Source: an uncultured Dialister sp. (GTDB lineage: Bacteria; Bacillota; Negativicutes; Veillonellales; Dialisteraceae). From it: a stretch of 25,401 nt of DNA. Shown in pieces: positions 1 through 6,221 of this stretch (its first letter is position 1; each line of letters starts with the position of its first letter). The stretch is taken from positions 1 through 25,401 of the forward strand of contig NZ_UQKJ01000018.1 of NCBI RefSeq assembly GCF_900541605.1, read 5' to 3'. A model generated the notes under the pieces. That model was not told where the DNA came from. It did no database searches and saw only the letters and a program-made list of their open reading frames with translations. Both the position numbers and the translations under genes were made by a program.

Positions 1-87
1 TTGCATGAAAATACAAGAGTATAATCGAACAACGATTTAATCAGTGCTTCCCTGGCGGCCTGTCAGCCAACCAATGGCCTTTCCACA

Positions 88-131
88 CAAAAAGCTGTGA
101 ATCCATGGTTTCCCACTTCTTCACAGCTTTT
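88..131 (-). terminator. Intrinsic terminator of rny
   Basis: An inverted repeat with arms at 90-101 (AAAAGCTGTGAA) and 120-131 (TTCACAGCTTTT) lies just past the rny stop codon. On the minus strand it forms a 12-bp stem followed by a short T-rich stretch. The left 87 bases of the window contain no gene that I can see. Confidence 0.7.
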
Positions 132-143
132 GGTCAATTCATT

Positions 144-1718
144 TTATTTAGCAAAGTCCGTTGCCCTTGTTTCGCGGATGACCACCACTTTGACCTGTCC
201 CGGATACTGGAGTTCTTTCTCGATTCTCTGGGAAATATCATGGGCCAGGATGGTTGTCTGGTCTTCGGAAATCTTTTCCGGTTTCACGATGACCCGAAGC
301 TCACGGCCTGCCTGGATGGCATAGCAGTTATCCACACCGGGGAAGGATTTCGCAATATCTTCCAGTTTGGTGAGGCGCTTGATATAGTTTTCCAAGGTTT
401 CCCTGCGGGCACCGGGGCGGGCAGCGGAAATGGCATCGGCCGCAGCTACGAGGACCGATTCCACGCAGGTCGGTTCCGTATCGCCGTGATGGGACGCAAT
501 GGCGTTTACCACTTCCGGCGGTTCATGGTATTTCTGGGCCAGTTCTACGCCCAGTTCCACATGGGTACCTTCCTGTTCACGGTCCACCGCCTTACCGATA
601 TCATGGAGAAGACCGGCCCGTTTGGCCAGATCCACATTGGCACCGATTTCAGCGGCCATAATCCCGGCAAAGTAGGAAGTATCAATGCAGTGCTGCAGTA
701 CATTCTGTCCATAACTGGTCCGATATTTCAGGCGGCCCAGAATTTTAACAAGGTCCGGATGGATGCCGCGGATACCGCATTCCATGACAGCCTGTTCGCC
801 GGCTTCCCGGATAGCCTTGTCCACATCTTTCTTTGTCTTGGCCACCACTTCTTCAATCCGGGCCGGATGGATACGGCCATCTTTGACGAGGCTTTCCAGC
901 GCCAGCCGTGCCACTTCACGGCGAATAGGATCAAAGCAGGACAGGATGACTGCTTCCGGCGTATCATCGATGATGAGATCCACGCCGGTCAGGGTTTCCA
1001 ATGCCCGAATATTCCGGCCTTCCCGTCCGATGATGCGGCCCTTCATTTCTTCATTGGGCAGGGAAACTACGGAAACCGTGGTTTCGGAGACCGTGTCCGC
1101 CGCATTTCTCTGGATCGCGGAAGCTATGATTTCCCGGGCTTTGGTATCTGCCGTATTTTTGGCTTCTTCCAGGGCACTCCGGATACGGACTGCCTTTTCA
1201 TGGGTCAGTTCTTCATCGACCCGGGAAAGGATCATATCCTTGGCCTGCTCCGTAGAAAGCTGGGAGATTTCCTCCAGCTTTTTCTGCTGTTTTTCGTAAA
1301 GGCCATCCAGCTTTTCCTTCTGTGCTTTCACCTGGCCCTCTTTTTTATCCAGCTGGGATTCCCGCTGTTCCAGGTTTCCGCTTCTCCAGTCCAGGTTATT
1401 CTCTTTCTGCACCAGCCGTTCCTCATACTTCTGCAGTTCATCCCGGCGCTGCTTGTTTTCCTGTTCCACCACATCCCGAAGTTTGTGGATTTCTTCCCTG
1501 GTCTGTACCATGGATTCCTTTTTCAGGGTTTCCGCTTCCCTGGATGCATTATCCAGCAGTTTCTTGGCATCATCGGCAATCTGTTTTGCCTTTTCTTCCG
1601 CAGATCCGATTCTTGCTTCCGCAATCCGCTTGCGAAGCATGTAACCGATTCCGGCGCCTACAGCAGCTGCTATGATGCATCCCACGATGATGTATAGTAA
1701 AACTTCATCCAGTGTCAA
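144..1718 (-). CDS. rny: Ribonuclease Y (membrane-anchored endoribonuclease)
   Basis: RNase Y starts mRNA decay by endonucleolytic cleavage at the inner face of the membrane. Residues here are numbered from an upstream GTG at 1727. There is one N-terminal membrane helix (about 9-30), a long charged coiled coil (about 35-200), a KH RNA-binding domain with GRIIGREGRN at 230-239, and an HD hydrolase domain with HDIGKA at 375-380 and an HHGD motif near 413. The length (about 524-527 aa) is normal for the family. I favour TTG 1718 because GAGGTG (1725-1730) sits 6 nt upstream; GTG 1727 has only a weak purine stretch. The gene appears monocistronic, with its own -10 at 1758-1763 and a terminator at 88-131. 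Family assignment is firm; the exact start is less so. Confidence 0.96.
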   Translation of the reverse strand: MTLDEVLLYIIVGCIIAAAVGAGIGYMLRKRIAEARIGSAEEKAKQIADDAKKLLDNASREAETLKKESMVQTREEIHKLRDVVEQENKQRRDELQKYEERLVQKENNLDWRSGNLEQRESQLDKKEGQVKAQKEKLDGLYEKQQKKLEEISQLSTEQAKDMILSRVDEELTHEKAVRIRSALEEAKNTADTKAREIIASAIQRNAADTVSETTVSVVSLPNEEMKGRIIGREGRNIRALETLTGVDLIIDDTPEAVILSCFDPIRREVARLALESLVKDGRIHPARIEEVVAKTKKDVDKAIREAGEQAVMECGIRGIHPDLVKILGRLKYRTSYGQNVLQHCIDTSYFAGIMAAEIGANVDLAKRAGLLHDIGKAVDREQEGTHVELGVELAQKYHEPPEVVNAIASHHGDTEPTCVESVLVAAADAISAARPGARRETLENYIKRLTKLEDIAKSFPGVDNCYAIQAGRELRVIVKPEKISEDQTTILAHDISQRIEKELQYPGQVKVVVIRETRATDFAK

Positions 1719-1757
1719 ATCGTTCACCTCTCTCTTTCTTTTTTGTTATTATGCAGG

Positions 1758-1763
1758 ATTATA
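1758..1763 (-). promoter_or_regulatory. -10 element of rny promoter
   Basis: A perfect TATAAT on the minus strand lies about 40 nt before the rny start, only 4 nt beyond the T-tract of the terminator hairpin at 1768-1798. No convincing -35 is present at 16-18 nt; that position falls in the hairpin. Confidence 0.5.
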
Positions 1764-1767
1764 CTAT

Positions 1768-1798
1768 AAAAAAAGCATCTCCCATGGCAGGAGATGCT
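1768..1798 (-). terminator. Intrinsic terminator just upstream of rny
   Basis: A perfect 9-bp stem (AGCATCTCC at 1774-1782 with GGAGATGCT at 1790-1798) is followed on the minus strand by seven Ts. It ends transcription coming from about 2065 or from the operon beyond 2366. It could also act as an attenuator for read-through into rny. Confidence 0.8.
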
Positions 1799-1920
1799 AA
1801 GGCCGAAGCAGATGGATTTCCTTTGATTGAAAGCTTTTCTGTTCAATACAATGAAAGCCTCCCGGATGGAAAAAGCCCGGGATACAGCTATACCGTCGTT
1901 ATAATTTCATTCCATCCTCC

Positions 1921-1972
1921 AGCAGCCCGCCGGCATGCCCGTACAGGCATGTCCCTACAAAGGGGCTGCAGC
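1921..1972. repeat. Palindromic intergenic repeat (GGCATGCC type)
   Basis: Nested inverted repeat: outer arms GCAGCCC (1922-1928) and GGGCTGC (1963-1969), inner arms GGCATGCC (1932-1939) and GGCATGTCC (1945-1953). The minus strand reads GTAGGGACATGCC followed by its near-complement, which has the look of a dispersed REP-like unit. Only one copy is visible in this window. Confidence 0.5.
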
Positions 1973-2071
1973 CAAAGGAAATCGGAATATGCGAAGGAAT
2001 CAGCTTCCTTTATTATATAAATCAGAATCAATCCGTGAAAGGAATGTTCACTTGGTCCAGCATCTGATTCC

Positions 2072-2100
2072 ATTCTAAAATCTTTACATTTTATTGTCAA
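2072..2100 (-). promoter_or_regulatory. Strong sigma70-type promoter, no adjacent gene
   Basis: The minus strand reads TTGACA (2095-2100), a 17-nt spacer, then TAGAAT (2072-2077). The predicted start is near 2065 and runs toward rny, whose start is about 340 nt away beyond a terminator. A weaker second -10 (TATAAT, 2012-2017) lies downstream. Confidence 0.55.
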
Positions 2101-2147
2101 GAGAATGTATTGGAATTGGGCCTGCCATGGCGCTGCGGACTGACAGT

Positions 2148-2303
2148 CGAGGCAAAGGCCATCGTCTGGGCTCAAGGGAAATCACGGATTGGGGATATTC
2201 GGCGGTCCATTTTCCGGATGATAGATATCAGACTGTCAGATGACAGAAACCAGACCGGTCAGCGGCTCGCAGCAAATCAAATCCATCCTGTGCCTTTGCC
2301 TCG
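2148..2303. other. Gene-free region with a 12-bp inverted repeat
   Basis: The 1719-2365 interval has no credible gene. Within it CGAGGCAAAGGC (2148-2159) and its exact complement GCCTTTGCCTCG (2292-2303) enclose 132 nt, in which CTGTC-AGAT-GACAG forms a further small hairpin. A long irregular hairpin RNA is possible on either strand. No known RNA family is recognised. Confidence 0.35.
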
Positions 2304-2365
2304 GCGCTCTATAAACGGTACGCCGCACCTTGGGCCATAACCGCCGTACACTGCCCGGCGAACCC

Positions 2366-2668
2366 CTATTTCCCCCGTCCTCCACCGAAAAAGGACCAGA
2401 CCAGGAGGGCCAGAAAAGCGGCCCAGGACATATAGTAGGAAAGGATATCCAGGGCTGTCAGAATATTAATTACCGTCAGCCCCGCAAGAAAAAGAATGTT
2501 CTGCCTGTTTTCCACCCGTCCATCCCGACGGATCAGGTACGTACCGATACCAAAAATCAGAAGATTCACAATCAGTACAGCCGGAAAATAAATGAGGAGC
2601 GGCATCATCTGCAGCACGAATCCTCCCAACAGGAGGAGGAGCGTAATGTAGACCCAGGTCATGGACAT
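2366..2668 (-). CDS. Small hypothetical membrane protein
   Basis: A 100-aa protein of unknown function. Residues about 5-22, 24-45 and 57-93 are strongly hydrophobic, suggesting three or four membrane spans, separated by a basic loop (RRDGRVENRQ). The C terminus is glycine-rich (FFGGGRGK). Its ATG overlaps the last base of the upstream hydrolase stop codon (TGATG at 2666-2670), so translation is probably coupled. The overlap and a consistent hydrophobic pattern support a real gene. An alternative ATG lies two codons downstream. No function can be assigned. Confidence 0.75.
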   Translation of the reverse strand: MSMTWVYITLLLLLGGFVLQMMPLLIYFPAVLIVNLLIFGIGTYLIRRDGRVENRQNILFLAGLTVINILTALDILSYYMSWAAFLALLVWSFFGGGRGK

Positions 2669-3366
2669 CAGGCATCTCCTCCATAACTGTCTCCATCTTC
2701 CCGGGGAATCCAGACATCCTGGTCCGGATAGAGCCAGCGGAATTCATAGGACGGACTCCAGCGCTGTCCGAAGGCATGCATGGGTACGAGAAGGGATGCC
2801 GTGAAATGGGAAAGGTACTGCTTTACACCCCATTCACGGGCCACCTGCTGCCTGGCATCCACAGGAATAAAAGCGATGTCCACCTTCTTTTCCCGGATTT
2901 TCGACAATTCCACAAAAAACGCATCCCGGGCATCCCGATTATCCCCATCTTCTTCTCCTGCCCAGTGCCACCAGTTCAGGTCACCGGCATGAAAAATGGT
3001 AAGTCCCCCAGCTTCCACCATGAAAGAGCCGCCGGCGTCGGTGGACCCGTACATATGAATCGTAATGCCCCCTTCTGTCACCGTATCCCCCACGTCCATG
3101 GAGTGGATGAGAGATGAATCCCTAAGAAGCAGCCGGCAGTCCCGATGGATAAAATACCTCCGGGTTCTGTTCTCAAAACGGGCAATGGCCGGATTGAAAT
3201 GATCCCCGTGTACATGGCTGGCAAAGAAGTAGAAAGGCTTATCCGTGGATTTCATGAGTTTTTCTACCTGTCCCGCCGGATCCATGTAGTAGTCAAATAC
3301 GAGAATCATAGATTCCATTTCCACCAAGAACCCACTGTGATGAAGAAAATAAATAACCGGTTTCAT
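2668..3366 (-). CDS. Metallo-beta-lactamase-fold hydrolase (UlaG/YtkL-like)
   Basis: A 232-aa MBL-fold protein. The metal-binding motif HVHGDH is at about 51-56. A second metal aspartate lies in HAGDLNWWHW near 127, and a C-terminal histidine lies in PMHAFG near 197. The compact size without extra domains resembles the UlaG-like / YtkL-like 'metal-dependent hydrolase' group, whose substrates are mostly unknown. GGGGAG lies 7 nt before the ATG. It is the first gene of a two-gene unit with the small membrane protein. The fold is certain from motifs; the substrate is not known. Confidence 0.88.
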   Translation of the reverse strand: MKPVIYFLHHSGFLVEMESMILVFDYYMDPAGQVEKLMKSTDKPFYFFASHVHGDHFNPAIARFENRTRRYFIHRDCRLLLRDSSLIHSMDVGDTVTEGGITIHMYGSTDAGGSFMVEAGGLTIFHAGDLNWWHWAGEEDGDNRDARDAFFVELSKIREKKVDIAFIPVDARQQVAREWGVKQYLSHFTASLLVPMHAFGQRWSPSYEFRWLYPDQDVWIPREDGDSYGGDA

Positions 3367-3488
3367 ACTGCTCTCCCCTGTCCCTCGAACTGATATTTGT
3401 GAAATATAATTTTATGATGGTCTTATAAATTTTACCTTTACTGTGTCTTTGTCGGAGACACTGTATAATGATTATAGCATATGAGGTA

Positions 3489-3554
3489 GAAAGTGGCTGA
3501 AGGGGAATGCCTGCGGCAAGGCGGCTCAAGGAGAATAGCCTGCGGCCACCTTTC
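3489..3554. repeat. Family A intergenic repeat, single arm
   Basis: Two tandem half-units, AAGTGGCTGAAGGGGAA then GCGGCTCAAGGAGAATA, each followed by a GCCTGCGGC-type mini-hairpin. The same unit pair appears twice, in opposite orientation, in the large palindrome at 4631-4866. Confidence 0.6.
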
Positions 3555-3592
3555 CCTGCCCCCAAACTGATTATCCCCAAATATATATTCCT

Positions 3593-3621
3593 TTGACCTT
3601 TCCGGGAAGAATAGGTAAAAT
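3593..3621 (+). promoter_or_regulatory. Promoter of the GNAT gene
   Basis: TTGACC (3593-3598), 17-nt spacer, TAAAAT (3616-3621), followed about 28 nt later by the ATG with GAGG just before it. This is a good sigma70-type match. Confidence 0.65.
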
Positions 3622-3649
3622 AGCATTGTATATTTTTACGAGGTACATC

Positions 3650-3904
3650 ATGATTACACACAACACAAAGACCCATCGATTTGAAATTGAATATCCTGAA
3701 GGAACCGCTTATCTGGAATATGAAGATAAAGACGGTGTGGTTACCGTGCTTCATACCATTGTTCCCGACGCCCTTTCGGGACAGGGAATCGCTGCCAGGC
3801 TGGCCAAAGCCTTTTATGACTGGGTATCCGAGAACCACTATCCCATGAAATCGGACTGCTCTTACATGACGGCCTGGCTGAAACGGAATAAAATCAAAAT
3901 CTGA
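3650..3904 (+). CDS. Small GNAT-type N-acetyltransferase (YjdJ-like)
   Basis: An 84-aa single-domain protein of the minimal GNAT group (COG2388 / Acetyltransf_CG-like). These are about 90 aa, far shorter than ordinary GNATs, and their substrates are largely unknown. The acetyl-CoA loop is visible as LSGQGIAARLAKA near residues 42-54, preceded by LHTIVPD and followed by CSYMTAWLK at the C terminus, all typical of the group. The start at 3650 is chosen because GAGGT lies 8 nt upstream and the promoter at 3593-3621 would be inside any longer frame. A terminator follows at 3924-3947. Confidence 0.88.
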   Translation: MITHNTKTHRFEIEYPEGTAYLEYEDKDGVVTVLHTIVPDALSGQGIAARLAKAFYDWVSENHYPMKSDCSYMTAWLKRNKIKI

Positions 3905-3923
3905 AGGCTCCTTTGACCCATTC

Positions 3924-3947
3924 AAGCAGCCTCAGGGCTGCTTTTTT
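3924..3947 (+). terminator. Intrinsic terminator after the GNAT gene
   Basis: AAGCAGCC-TCAG-GGCTGC followed by six Ts, ending about 20 nt before the next gene's ATG. Confidence 0.8.
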
Positions 3948-3970
3948 ATTCGTGCTCGGATAGGAGTAAT

Positions 3971-4594
3971 ATGTACAGTTCATCACTCTTTCAAAGTCCT
4001 GGCACATTCCAGGATACACAAAATACACTCGATATGATTACCAGCCATTTTACGGAATTACTGCGTCTGAAATCCAAAGAACTCTATGAACACTCGGTGC
4101 GGGTCTCCAATTATGCCGGCGCCACTGCCGTTTACATGCGGCTCCCGGCCAATGAGATCACCCTGATCCGGTATGCCGGCCTGCTCCATGACATCGGCCT
4201 TCTTTCGATTCCCAACCAGATTCTTTCCAAAGTCCCTTACCTTTCGAGGCGGGAACTTTCCCTCTATAAAAAGCACCCGGAACTTGGGGCCAATATGCTG
4301 GAATCTGTACCGGGCTGCCAGGACCTGCTTCCCTACATCCGATGCCACCACGAGCGCTGGGATGGCACGGGCTATCCGAAGCACCTGAAAAATGTAAATA
4401 TTCCCCTGGGAGCACGAATCATCTCAGTCGTCACCTACTACGATGACACCATTTATTCCGCTCCCGACTTCAAGACAAAAACGACTTCTGAAGTTTCCAG
4501 GGACATTATGACAGGGTCCGGCATCCTCTTCGATCCGGAAGTGGTTTCCGCTTTTCTGAAGGTCCTGTTCCACAGCAATACGATTCCAAGATAA
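3971..4594 (+). CDS. Stand-alone HD-GYP-type phosphohydrolase, atypical
   Basis: A 207-aa protein. HD-GYP proteins usually hydrolyse cyclic di-GMP with a bi- or trinuclear metal centre. Visible here: H41, the HD pair at 73-74 (LLHDIG), H102 in KKHPELGA, HH at 126-127, and a GYP variant DGTGYP at 131-136. Two departures from the usual pattern are seen. The lysine of HDIGK is leucine (HDIGLL). The last metal aspartate of the 'aD-fDa' motif is threonine (VVTYYDD near 153-159). There is no receiver, sensor or membrane domain. TAGGAG lies 4 nt before the ATG. It may be a divergent phosphodiesterase or a binding-only protein. Confidence 0.85.
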   Translation: MYSSSLFQSPGTFQDTQNTLDMITSHFTELLRLKSKELYEHSVRVSNYAGATAVYMRLPANEITLIRYAGLLHDIGLLSIPNQILSKVPYLSRRELSLYKKHPELGANMLESVPGCQDLLPYIRCHHERWDGTGYPKHLKNVNIPLGARIISVVTYYDDTIYSAPDFKTKTTSEVSRDIMTGSGILFDPEVVSAFLKVLFHSNTIPR

Positions 4595-4622
4595 AAAAGA
4601 CACCAACCGGTGTCTTTTTTTT
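4593..4622 (+). terminator. Intrinsic terminator after the HD-GYP gene
   Basis: AAAAAAGACACC-AA-CCGGTGTC followed by eight Ts, overlapping the stop codon. The A-run on the left makes it potentially bidirectional. Confidence 0.85.
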
Positions 4623-4630
4623 ACCTGTAA

Positions 4631-4866
4631 AAAGGTGCTGAAGGGTAACGCCTGACGGCGAAGTGGCTCAAGGGGAACGGTCTTCGCCCGAGGGGAAGGT
4701 GCGGCGCACAATTCATATGGCGCCGCAGAGTTTAATTTAGCGGCTTACGCCGCAGAATATCAAACTCGTGCCGCTTTACGAATTGACGCGGCACACCGCC
4801 CCCTTGGCCAAAGGCCATTCCCCCTGAGCCACCTTGCCCGCAGGGCATTACCCCTCAGCCACTTTT
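4631..4866. repeat. Family A large imperfect palindrome
   Basis: The left arm (4631-4695) and right arm (4800-4866) are inverted copies of the same two-unit module, GTGCTGAAGGGTAACGCC / GTGGCTGAGGGGTAATGCC then GTGGCTCAAGGGGAA / GTGGCTCAGGGGGAA. The centre (4696-4799) contains smaller hairpins of GCGGC-type repeats. The right arm overlaps the last codons of the GH18-like gene. Confidence 0.75.
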
Positions 4867-6221
4867 TTCTCTCCTTTCCCTTCCATTTTCTCGTAAACAT
4901 CACTCGTCTCAAACCCATGCCTCCAGAAGGCAAGGCCGGCCAGATTATATCTGGAAAGAAGCTGCACCTTGGCGGAGAGGGACTTTTCTTCTTCCAGGTA
5001 AACCCGGTGAAGGATACCCCGTTCCCGCCAGGTCAGGGTATACTGCCGGGCATCGGGCTGCCATACCGGCTTTGCGTGGGTCCGTCGGAGAAGGCTGTCC
5101 TCATCTTTCATAGCCAGGGTTTTCGACGTCATATAGCCCGGATTTCCGGAATAAATGCGAGTGTAAAAAGGCAGGCCAAGAATAAGCTTTTCCGGCGGCA
5201 CCATGGCCGTGAGAATGGGAATATTCTTATCGAGCCAGGAATAGGAAGATACGGATCCCGCATATTTACTGGTACGAGGCGTTTCATCATAGCCCATGAT
5301 GATTTCATAATCACAGTATGCTGAAAGGGCTTCCCGGTCGTAACAGAGACTCCAGGTGGGGGAACCGGCATTATAAACTGTAATGTCGGCGGTGAGTTTC
5401 ATACTGTTTTCATGGAGGGGCCGAGAAAGTTTTCCCATGAATGAGGTGTAGAGGTCCCTATCCTTTGGGTCCATATTTTCAAAATCCATATTGTACCCAT
5501 AGAGACCATATACTTCACCCACTGCCGTCATAGTGGAAATGACATGGTCCTGCCGCTTCTGGTCCCTCATGAAGGATGCCGTCTTTTTCACTTCAAAATC
5601 ATTATGGATGAGGGGCATCACGGAAAGTCCATGGTCCTTTGCCTGTTTCAGATAGGAAAAGTTCCATTTACAGGTGCCTTTCTCCATATCCTCATAGCTT
5701 CCGATAGAAGGGGACAGGATGTGGTTTCCCGAAAGGTTTTCAAATCCCCCTGATTCCATGGGATACGAAAAATTTACATCCCAGAGCACCAGTGGCCGCC
5801 GGGAAAGATCCATGGTGTTTTCCTTCTTCTCCTTCCGGACCTTTCCGGATTTGATTTTCTGCACCGATAATTCTTTTTTCTTGTCTTTATAGATATAAGT
5901 CAACCCTGCCGGTTCACTGAAATAGGAGAAATCCACGTACTTTCCCCCATTGATTTCCGTATAGGGAATTTCCACCCTTTCTTCCGATGTCATCCCCTTT
6001 GGCGTAACCAGCACATAGAGCTTATCGGAGTCCCAGGTGACTTTCCAGCGATTTCCCTTCGTCAGCACCACCGGCGCCGTGTAAAAGGAACCATCCATTT
6101 CATAGGCGGAGAAATCTTTCAGCCCATCGCCTTTAAGCTTTACGGTTACCGGGGATGCGGCAGAAACCGCCGGCCATAGTGCCATCATTGCCAATAGGGC
6201 TGCCGCTACTTTTTTAATCAA
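4848..6221 (-). CDS. Secreted GH18-like glycoside hydrolase
   Basis: A 457-aa protein with a signal peptide (about 1-22, ending VSAAS). An N-terminal region of about 110 aa is beta-rich and unassigned, followed by a lysine-rich linker (about 112-136) and a GH18-like barrel. YGYNMDFENM at 241-250 matches the end of the GH18 DxxDxDxE motif, with E248 as the likely proton donor. The barrel resembles bacterial YaaH/SleL-like GH18 proteins acting on N-acetylglucosamine polymers, but no LysM is visible. The start is TTG 6221, overlapping the upstream TGA (TTGA) with AAGGG 8 nt before it, so translation is coupled. The last residues (KKVAEG-stop) are encoded by the palindromic repeat. Confidence 0.85.
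   Translation of the reverse strand: MIKKVAAALLAMMALWPAVSAASPVTVKLKGDGLKDFSAYEMDGSFYTAPVVLTKGNRWKVTWDSDKLYVLVTPKGMTSEERVEIPYTEINGGKYVDFSYFSEPAGLTYIYKDKKKELSVQKIKSGKVRKEKKENTMDLSRRPLVLWDVNFSYPMESGGFENLSGNHILSPSIGSYEDMEKGTCKWNFSYLKQAKDHGLSVMPLIHNDFEVKKTASFMRDQKRQDHVISTMTAVGEVYGLYGYNMDFENMDPKDRDLYTSFMGKLSRPLHENSMKLTADITVYNAGSPTWSLCYDREALSAYCDYEIIMGYDETPRTSKYAGSVSSYSWLDKNIPILTAMVPPEKLILGLPFYTRIYSGNPGYMTSKTLAMKDEDSLLRRTHAKPVWQPDARQYTLTWRERGILHRVYLEEEKSLSAKVQLLSRYNLAGLAFWRHGFETSDVYEKMEGKGEKKVAEG

Larger units (their letters stand above)
1768..2065 (-). ncRNA. Candidate untranslated RNA upstream of rny
   Basis: A consensus-like promoter (2072-2100) and an intrinsic terminator (1768-1798) bound about 300 nt with no credible coding frame. 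The predicted transcript holds several local stems: TCCCGG/CCGGGA around 1870, a possible outer AATGAAA/TTTCATT pair around it, and the GCAGCCC/GGGCTGC repeat at 1921-1972. I do not recognise a known family: it does not look like tmRNA, RNase P RNA, SRP RNA or a named riboswitch. It may simply be a long rny leader. Confidence 0.25.

Noticed and set aside
105..1697. Long open frame on the plus strand opposite rny
   Set aside because: Antisense shadow of rny; it has no recognisable domain, and the minus-strand product is an unmistakable RNase Y.
1888..2175. 95-codon minus-strand frame in the gap upstream of rny
   Set aside because: Spans the palindromic repeat and the promoter-like sequence, no ribosome site, no family resemblance.
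3293..3925. 210-codon minus-strand frame across the MBL hydrolase start and the GNAT gene
   Set aside because: Antisense to the GNAT gene and reads through the repeat and promoter; no recognisable protein.
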